A stretch of 14,189 nt of DNA from Treponema sp. (GTDB taxonomy: Bacteria; Spirochaetota; Spirochaetia; Treponematales; Breznakiellaceae). Shown piece after piece: positions 14,094-14,189 of the stretch; the first letter of the stretch is position 1; the number at the start of each line of letters is the position of its first letter. The DNA is taken from assembly GCA_031289935.1 (NCBI GenBank), contig JAITON010000221.1, forward strand, positions 1 through 14,189, read 5' to 3'. The notes beneath the pieces were generated by a model. The model was not told the DNA's origin. It searched no databases and was given only the letters and a program-made list of their open reading frames with translations. A program made the translations under genes and the position numbers.

Positions 14094-14189
14094 ATGCGTG
14101 GACCGGCAAAAGTAACAGCCTTTGATGCCTTGAGCGATGCAGCGGATAGCCCCTGCCGGGCTTTGTCCGCTAATTTCTGTGGTCGCATC
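14094..14189 (+). CDS. Start of an unidentified rightward open frame (partial)
   Basis: From ATG 14094 the frame stays open for 32 codons to the window edge (MRGPAKVTAFDALSDAADSP, then CRALSANFCGRI). No Shine-Dalgarno sequence is visible, and the promoter at 14056-14084 places the transcript start within a few bases of the ATG, so the message could be leaderless. Bases 14142-14170 can fold into a strong two-part hairpin (GCGGA/TCCGC outside, AGCCC/GGGCT inside). A structured RNA, or a start further right, is therefore an alternative. I do not recognise the peptide. Confidence 0.35.
   Translation, partial: MRGPAKVTAFDALSDAADSPCRALSANFCGRI

Noticed and set aside
1..14189. tRNA, rRNA, insertion-sequence transposase or CRISPR array
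   Set aside because: I looked for cloverleaf arms, conserved rRNA strings, DDE-type proteins with terminal repeats, and regularly spaced repeats, and saw none.

Overview
The window looks like chromosomal DNA of a spirochaete, most probably Treponema or a close relative. The evidence is a hexokinase-superfamily (eukaryotic-type) glucokinase/hexokinase, BspA-type leucine-rich-repeat (LRR) surface proteins with the repeat style common in treponemes, Cys lipoproteins and a diderm MacAB-TolC-type exporter. This assignment is inference from gene content and needs a database comparison. Most of the window is GC-rich; one gene near the left end is strikingly AT-rich.

Left end (1-2408): the 3' end of a BspA/LRR-like gene on the + strand is followed by an isolated, AT-rich 611-residue P-loop/dynamin-like GTPase. 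Just after the GTPase lies a short degenerate remnant of another BspA repeat, which shares an 11-bp identical string with the left fragment. The GTPase therefore sits inside eroded LRR-gene DNA and is probably acquired. The rest of the roughly 385-bp gap holds a possible gene remnant in minus frame and no convincing intact gene.

Middle (2409-6111, all minus strand): a lipoprotein with a Pro/Glu/Gly linker and about ten LRR_5 repeats, then a degenerate SDR-like protein, then hexokinase. A perfect 15-bp palindrome directly abuts the SDR-like start codon, which has no visible Shine-Dalgarno sequence.

Right (6296-13811, minus strand): one tight operon runs from an adaptor lipoprotein (MacA-like) through an ABC ATPase, an ABC permease (MacB split into two chains), a TolC-like outer membrane protein and a sensor histidine kinase to an NtrC-family sigma-54-activating response regulator. 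Junctions are 0 bp, a 4-bp overlap, 15 bp, 24 bp and a 4-bp overlap. In front of the adaptor gene is a consensus sigma-54 promoter (TTGGCACG-N4-TTGCT). Upstream of that are a sigma-70 promoter with an extended -10 and a perfect 11-3-11 palindrome at enhancer distance. The simplest reading is a closed circuit: the kinase senses an envelope signal, the regulator binds the palindrome, and sigma-54 RNA polymerase transcribes the exporter together with the kinase and regulator. The sigma-70 promoter would supply basal sensor levels.

Right edge (14056-14189): a divergent + strand sigma-70 promoter drives an open frame that runs off the window.
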